A stretch of 10,824 nt of DNA from Bacteriovoracaceae bacterium (GTDB taxonomy: Bacteria; Bdellovibrionota; Bacteriovoracia; Bacteriovoracales; Bacteriovoracaceae): positions 1-10,824 of the forward strand of contig CANEVK010000063.1 in NCBI GenBank assembly GCA_947442115.1, in the 5' to 3' direction. Position numbers and translations under genes: made by a program. The notes beneath the pieces were generated by a model. It searched no databases. It worked only from the letters and a program-made list of their open reading frames with translations, and was not told the origin of the DNA. Numbering within the stretch: the stretch's first letter is position 1; the number at the start of each line of letters is the position of its first letter. Of the stretch, positions 7,697-10,824 are shown in pieces.

Positions 7697-7885
7697 TTAG
7701 TGACGAGAACCTTTAGCTCTGGAGACTTCACCGATTTTTTTTGGTTTCACTGTCTTTGACAGATTTCTTTTCCAAATGGGCTCAAAGTGATTGTGCGGAA
7801 TCTTTAGATTTTTTGGGCGCTCCTCTGATGTGAGAAGATCATGCTCAAGGTTTTCTTGGGGGCGGACAGGCATTTTTTGGGTCAT
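7697..7885 (-). CDS. Small basic hypothetical protein (62 aa)
   Basis: I chose the ATG at 7885 because AGGA lies six bases before it. The same frame extends upstream to a GTG at 7939 (80 residues), but that GTG has no ribosome binding site. The product is rich in Lys, Arg, His and Pro, has no membrane segment or cysteine, and ends in SRAKGSRH. I recognise no family. It could be a small nucleic-acid-binding or structural protein, or a chance ORF. In favour of a real gene are the ribosome binding site, the same orientation as its neighbours and the even, charged composition. Against it are its shortness and the lack of a recognised domain. A weak promoter-like pair (GTGACT, 17 bases, TAAAGC) sits near 7911-7939; if real it would exclude the longer start. 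Confidence 0.45.
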   Translation of the reverse strand: MTQKMPVRPQENLEHDLLTSEERPKNLKIPHNHFEPIWKRNLSKTVKPKKIGEVSRAKGSRH

Positions 7886-7891
7886 AAAATA

Positions 7892-7895
7892 TCCT
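7892..7895 (-). promoter_or_regulatory. Ribosome binding site favouring the start at 7885
   Basis: AGGA on the minus strand lies six bases before the ATG at 7885. The upstream GTG alternative at 7939 is preceded only by an A/T-rich run. Confidence 0.4.
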
Positions 7896-7939
7896 ACTGT
7901 TTTGTAAGTAGCTTTATCACTGAGAGTTTCATCAGTCAC

Positions 7940-8267
7940 ACGATTTTTTGTTTTAATTTGCTAAGCGTAAAAATCAAACTTTTTTCTTTAACCCTATCTA
8001 ATCAGCTAATGGCTAAAGTCATCCGTTTTAATATTTTCTTCGCTCATCGATTCAAAAGTCGCAACTATGACTAGTATGATGGGTATGCACAGATTACACC
8101 ATATGGACTTCGTAGCTTAAATCAGTTTACATCATTAACTGATGAGCAAACAAAAGAACCCGCAAGGGCCCTTTTGTTAACTTTGGCTATTTCTGGCTCA
8201 TTAAATCATAACATTCATTGCTTTCTCAGTTTAACAGTGCAGCAGTCCAGTACCTAGTTAGCTGTAC
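7940..8267. other. Gene-free region with a hairpin
   Basis: In this 328-base region I find no credible gene. The plus-strand frame through 7841-8074 is hydrophobic and unpatterned, lies largely opposite the small basic ORF, and has no good start signal. The notable structures are the hairpin at 8149-8178, a 7-base inverted repeat (ATCAGTT 8121-8127, AACTGAT 8137-8143) and a short AGTAC/GTACT repeat just after the stop of the secreted five-cysteine gene. No tRNA-like or other RNA gene is recognisable. Confidence 0.5.
8149..8178 (-). terminator. Probable terminator of the small secreted protein gene
   Basis: AACAAAAG (8149-8156) pairs with CTTTTGTT (8171-8178), and CCC pairs with GGG around a four-base loop. 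Between them two positions are A opposite C on the plus strand, but G opposite U on the minus strand. The minus-strand RNA therefore forms a continuous 13-bp stem, while the plus-strand RNA has an internal mismatch. This points to a leftward transcript, namely the gene ending at 8268, about 90 bases upstream. The U run after the stem is short (UUU), but the right arm is itself U-rich. Confidence 0.55.
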
Positions 8268-8711
8268 TTATGGGGCAATGATTCCACATATTTTTGGGCA
8301 AAGTTTTAGCTTTTTAAATCTATTAAAAGAACCTTCAACAGGAGCACCACCATTAAATACCGCAGAATGTTGTTCAGCTTCGACACATCCAAGTGGGTTT
8401 TTATCTACATAGTCTTGGAGGAGTGCAGTTAGTTTGGTCCAATGTAAATTACAGTAGGCAGTTGAGGATTGCACTGCGTTTGCAGCTTGTGCTCGAGTGA
8501 ATGCTGAACCAATTGCAAACGAGAATTTTCCTGAGGTACCAATAGTAGTATTGAGTGAACAAGCTGGGTGTAATCCTGCTGGATGTGAACTTACATAGAG
8601 AGGCGAACCGTTATAAGACGCTCCTCTAATGTTTACGCCAAAAATATCAACAGCATAAGCACTACCTGAAATACTCATCACTAGTATCGATAACACAATA
8701 AAATTTCTCAT
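8268..8711 (-). CDS. Small secreted protein with five cysteines (unknown)
   Basis: This gene encodes 147 residues from an ATG at 8711, with a strong AGGAGA ribosome binding site five to six bases upstream. A classic signal peptide (1-20, ending SAYA before Val21) sends it out of the cytoplasm, and there is no lipobox. The mature part has C51, C87, C109, C138 and C142; the last two form a CPKIC pair near the C-terminus. The chain also contains an aromatic-poor Gly/Ser-rich first half and a helical middle (about 71-103). CPKIC resembles a CxxxC spacing, not the CxxC of thioredoxin-like enzymes, so I do not call it a redox protein. I recognise no family. The gene stands alone between gaps on both sides with a likely terminator downstream, which suggests independent regulation. 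Confidence 0.8.
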   Translation of the reverse strand: MRNFIVLSILVMSISGSAYAVDIFGVNIRGASYNGSPLYVSSHPAGLHPACSLNTTIGTSGKFSFAIGSAFTRAQAANAVQSSTAYCNLHWTKLTALLQDYVDKNPLGCVEAEQHSAVFNGGAPVEGSFNRFKKLKLCPKICGIIAP

Positions 8712-8986
8712 ACGTTCTCCTGTAGTTGCTGACGGAAACCGTAAGCATATAAAGAAAATTATCGGTCAAAAATTGATTTCGATAAATATTTAAGTGAGAA
8801 ATTGGTCAACTTATTTTTTTATCCTAATAAATGCAGCAGGTTAGAGTCGCGAACGACATGCTCTTTCTACCACATCAAATGACAAGAAATATTGCAAGGA
8901 TGACCAAATGACTCCGGCTGTTTGAGCGAGAATGATCATCATAATTTTCTTTATCGAGCTCTGCCCAATCCAAAAATAAGAAAGTT
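8712..8986. other. Intergenic region with a direct repeat
   Basis: This 275-base gap precedes the small secreted protein gene. It contains ATCGGTCAA (8761-8769) and ATTGGTCAA (8801-8809), identical at eight of nine bases and exactly 40 bases apart. Read leftward each contains TTGACC, a good -35 box, but neither has a convincing -10 at the right distance. CAATCCAA occurs at 8966-8973 and 8988-8995. A short leftward frame (about 8840-8940) reads as a 30-odd residue hydrophobic peptide, too short to call. The lipoprotein gene that stops at 8987 has no evident hairpin terminator here. Confidence 0.4.
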
Positions 8987-9649
8987 TCAATCCAATGATT
9001 TCAACTCGCAAAATTGAATTTTTCTGCTTTGTCGTGTAGTTCCCAAAAGTAGCAGTTTAAAACTACTTTGATTATTATCTTTAGCCTCTTTCAGAAATTT
9101 TTCTTTGAACTCAATAATTTTTTTATTTGCCTGGTCTTTGTTTTTTTCAATGGACCACAATTTAGACTTCGAAACAAAAGATGGGTACATACTCAAAACG
9201 ACATCATCCTCAGGGCTGCCTTTGAAGACAAATTTCAAATTTTTACAATCAAAAATTTCAGATGACTCAGCAAAGTCTTTTTTTTGTATGGCAGCCTTTA
9301 ATAAAAGGTGCACAAGTTCGAGCCTTTCATCATCGGTGGTGGCATATCTTTTTTTAGCAATCGCCTTTGACCAGTTGAGTGCATCTTCTCTGTCTTGATT
9401 AAATTTTACATATTTGTATAGTAGTGTAAGCCCAGGGCCCTCTAATAATGGAATACCTGCTAATTCATTAGAAAGGTTTTCTGCTGTTACACCATTTGAA
9501 ATAAATTTATCATTTGCCTTATCGGCCTGTATTTGAACATCGAGTAATTCTTGATCTACAGGATATCTTACCTGTGGCATCTCAACCTTTTTTTTGCTTG
9601 TACATGATACTTGAATTAGAACAATTATTAAAAATGCTACTATCTTCAT
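8987..9649 (-). CDS. Probable lipoprotein, unknown function
   Basis: This gene encodes 220 residues from an ATG at 9649, with AAGGA about nine bases upstream. The N-terminus is Met-Lys followed by an Ile/Val/Leu core and Q-V-S-C, so Cys16 is probably lipidated. Gln at -3 is unusual for a lipobox, which lowers certainty. The mature chain is mainly helical and charged: roughly 30-60, 75-100 and 107-130 look like amphipathic helices, perhaps a small helical-repeat (TPR-like) fold, and 175-195 is Lys/Glu-rich. Cysteines 139 and 214 could pair. I recognise no family. It starts 34 bases after the WYL regulator gene ends on the same strand, so the two may be one transcript and the regulator may respond to envelope conditions; that link is inference. 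Confidence 0.75.
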   Translation of the reverse strand: MKIVAFLIIVLIQVSCTSKKKVEMPQVRYPVDQELLDVQIQADKANDKFISNGVTAENLSNELAGIPLLEGPGLTLLYKYVKFNQDREDALNWSKAIAKKRYATTDDERLELVHLLLKAAIQKKDFAESSEIFDCKNLKFVFKGSPEDDVVLSMYPSFVSKSKLWSIEKNKDQANKKIIEFKEKFLKEAKDNNQSSFKLLLLGTTRQSRKIQFCELKSLD

Positions 9650-9683
9650 TTTAGTGATTCCTTAGTTTATACGCAAAATTCTT

Positions 9684-10694
9684 TTAGCCAGCTTGAAGTC
9701 CCTTCTTCCAGATCTCCCTCACCCTCTCATACGCACTCGCTGGTTTAATCTCCTGAATAAACTCCCCATACTGACTGAGCAGCCTCACCACCTCATCACT
9801 ATCATGAACAGTAAATCTAATTTCAAAAAGACCATCTTTGAGAACTTCGATTTCTTGCGAAGGATGGATCTTTTGCTCTCTAAATTTAAGCGACATGGGT
9901 TTTGTGCATTTAATGGCATACTCTACAATCTTCTCATCTCCTCGCCCGTAAGCTCCAAAGACGTGATCAAGTTTAATTTCTTTTGCTCGCTTTTTATCTA
10001 CACTCAATTCTGTTTTAACTGCCTTGTGGATCCTTGAAATCCGAAGCATTTTAATGTGACCATTCTCGCAGTCATAAACGTAAATATAAGGTGCTCCCAC
10101 GAAGTGAAGCTTAAGCGGTGCAAATGATCTTTTTCTATCTGAAAACCTAGCCTCATCAGGCGATGAGTACTGGCACTCAAAGACTTTTCCCTTTCTAAGG
10201 CACGTAAGAACTGTATCAAGCACCTCACCGTCAATATCTCCCCCTTCACCTAATACTGTGGGTGAAGCATTCGATATACTTTTGAGATGCTCAAATTCTT
10301 TGGCCAGGGCCTTGGGAAGCTTACTTACAAGAGTTGTTTCAACGTTTCGGCAAAGATTTTTAATCACCTTGGGTGACATCTGTTTTAAGTTTTCTAGAGC
10401 AAGCACAATGGTTTGAAGTTGGTTTTCATCAAAGACGAGCTCAAAGTCGAGCTTAAATTCCCCGTCAAAATAAAAGCGCCGTGGGTTTGAATCCGTTTCT
10501 GAAAGGGGATGAGCAATCGAGATGTCCTCTATGTCCCTCTCAACAGTTTTGCGGTTGATCTCAAAGCCCTCATGATTGAGCTTTTCAGCGATCTCAGTGA
10601 TCGAGAGTGCGGAGACCTCAGAAGTCATCGAGAGAAGCCTTTTAATTTGATTCTGGCGATGAACCTTGCCCTTATCAGCGTTGTACTTAGGCAC
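9684..10694 (-). CDS. WYL-domain transcriptional regulator
   Basis: This gene encodes 336 residues from a GTG at 10694, preceded by GGAGG with a six-base gap. Residues 11-58 are a winged helix-turn-helix of the DeoR/HTH_11 kind (SITEIAEKLN then INRKTVERDIEDI). Residues 80-140 are a helical linker. The WYL domain covers about 155-228, with PLKLHFVGAPYIYVYDCE followed by IKMLRISRI (215-222). The W-Y-L signature that names the family reads Y-I-Y here. Residues 256-334 fit the WCX C-terminal extension (VEYAIKC, then EIRFTV, then the YGEFIQEIKPASAYERV region). Such proteins bind DNA and sense a ligand, often nucleic acid or a nucleotide, through the WYL domain. It may control itself and the downstream lipoprotein. 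Its ligand and targets cannot be read from the sequence. Confidence 0.92.
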   Translation of the reverse strand: MPKYNADKGKVHRQNQIKRLLSMTSEVSALSITEIAEKLNHEGFEINRKTVERDIEDISIAHPLSETDSNPRRFYFDGEFKLDFELVFDENQLQTIVLALENLKQMSPKVIKNLCRNVETTLVSKLPKALAKEFEHLKSISNASPTVLGEGGDIDGEVLDTVLTCLRKGKVFECQYSSPDEARFSDRKRSFAPLKLHFVGAPYIYVYDCENGHIKMLRISRIHKAVKTELSVDKKRAKEIKLDHVFGAYGRGDEKIVEYAIKCTKPMSLKFREQKIHPSQEIEVLKDGLFEIRFTVHDSDEVVRLLSQYGEFIQEIKPASAYERVREIWKKGLQAG

Positions 10695-10700
10695 TAAAAA

Positions 10701-10705
10701 CCTCC
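10701..10705 (-). promoter_or_regulatory. Strong ribosome binding site supporting the GTG start
   Basis: GGAGG on the minus strand lies six bases before the GTG at 10694. The spacing is ideal and no ATG competes nearby, so the non-ATG start is secure. Confidence 0.75.
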
Positions 10706-10713
10706 GGGGAAGC

Positions 10714-10730
10714 TGGACATTTGGTGTCCA
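10714..10730 (-). promoter_or_regulatory. Palindrome, candidate operator of the WYL regulator
   Basis: TGGACA (10714-10719) and TGTCCA (10725-10730) are perfect inverted arms around a five-base centre TTTGG. The site sits between the expected promoter and the ribosome binding site of the WYL gene. That is a typical place for autorepression by a dimeric helix-turn-helix protein. It could instead be a small RNA hairpin in the leader. I see no second copy elsewhere in the window. Confidence 0.4.
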
Positions 10731-10824
10731 ACCTTTTCGGTCGGAATGGCGAAAAAGTTAAGCCAAGAATAGCTATTTATCATGAATTAAAGACCTTATC
10801 TTTGCACCTAGCTCAGGGCCCTCC
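10731..10824. other. Upstream region at the right edge, no gene seen
   Basis: This AT-rich stretch probably carries the promoter of the WYL gene. TATTCT (about 10767-10772, leftward) could be a -10, but the matching -35 is weak. A plus-strand ATG at 10752 opens only an eight-codon frame and one at 10780 is stopped at once. The window ends before any upstream neighbour is visible. Confidence 0.35.

Noticed and set aside
7841..8074. Plus-strand 77-codon frame, hydrophobic
   Set aside because: It has no ribosome binding site and an irregular composition of Phe/Ser/Ile typical of an antisense AT-rich frame, and it partly overlaps the basic small ORF.
8121..8143. Inverted repeat ATCAGTT / AACTGAT
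   Set aside because: Seven AT-rich pairs around a nine-base centre could arise by chance, there is no T tract, and it is not placed at a gene start.
8830..8945. Possible decayed gene, or a short hydrophobic leftward peptide
   Set aside because: The open frame is only about 30-50 codons and matches nothing I recognise, so neither a gene nor a pseudogene can be supported.
10484..10496. T-loop-like GTGGGTTTGAATC
   Set aside because: It lies inside the WYL coding frame, and no acceptor or anticodon stem can be formed around it, so it is not a tRNA.
1..10824. Search for CRISPR arrays, insertion sequences and attachment sites
   Set aside because: No regularly spaced repeats, transposase-like frame, terminal inverted repeats or target duplications were seen. 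The only large repeat is the paralogous gene pair.

Overview
The window is a stretch of bacterial chromosome of about 40% G+C or a little less. It is rich in exported proteins of unknown function. A lipoprotein built from immunoglobulin-like (HYDIN/choice-of-anchor D type) repeats, a small outer-membrane barrel, large secreted coiled-coil proteins in tandem and a WYL regulator together suggest a Gram-negative bacterium. My best guess is a predatory deltaproteobacterium-like lineage (Bdellovibrionota, Bacteriovorax type). That placement is inferred from style and base composition, because no rRNA or other marker gene is present. I see no mobile element, CRISPR array, tRNA or rRNA.

Layout. Bases 1-2041 (minus strand) hold a two-gene unit: a signal-peptide protein that looks like a beta-barrel, then, overlapping it by the four bases ATGA, a long lipoprotein with Cys-paired beta-sandwich repeats that runs off the left edge. 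Bases 2042-2302 form the divergent intergenic region. Bases 2303-6648 (plus strand) hold two tandem paralogues of 724 and 714 residues. Both are exported, carry 11 cysteines at matching places, a long coiled coil and a conserved hydrophobic C-terminal segment. I do not recognise the family. A perfect 14-bp stem terminator closes the pair, and its right arm contains the stop codon of the convergent exonuclease gene.

Bases 6689-7570 (minus) encode a DnaQ-like DEDDh 3'-5' exonuclease with a good sigma70-like promoter upstream. Before it lies a short basic ORF (7697-7885). Bases 7940-8267 hold no gene but do contain a hairpin that folds better as minus-strand RNA and probably terminates the next gene. 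That gene (8268-8711, minus) encodes a small secreted five-cysteine protein of unknown function. After a 275-base gap, bases 8987-9649 (minus) encode a probable lipoprotein, and 34 bases upstream of it lies a WYL-domain transcription regulator (9684-10694, GTG start). A 17-bp palindrome just before the regulator's ribosome binding site could be its operator.

How the genes fit together. The first two products plausibly act together at the outer membrane, and the two paralogues plausibly form one extracytoplasmic system. The WYL regulator and the adjacent lipoprotein may be co-transcribed. The exonuclease looks like an unrelated housekeeping or DNA-repair gene. The most novel-looking part is the tandem pair of large 11-cysteine exported proteins.
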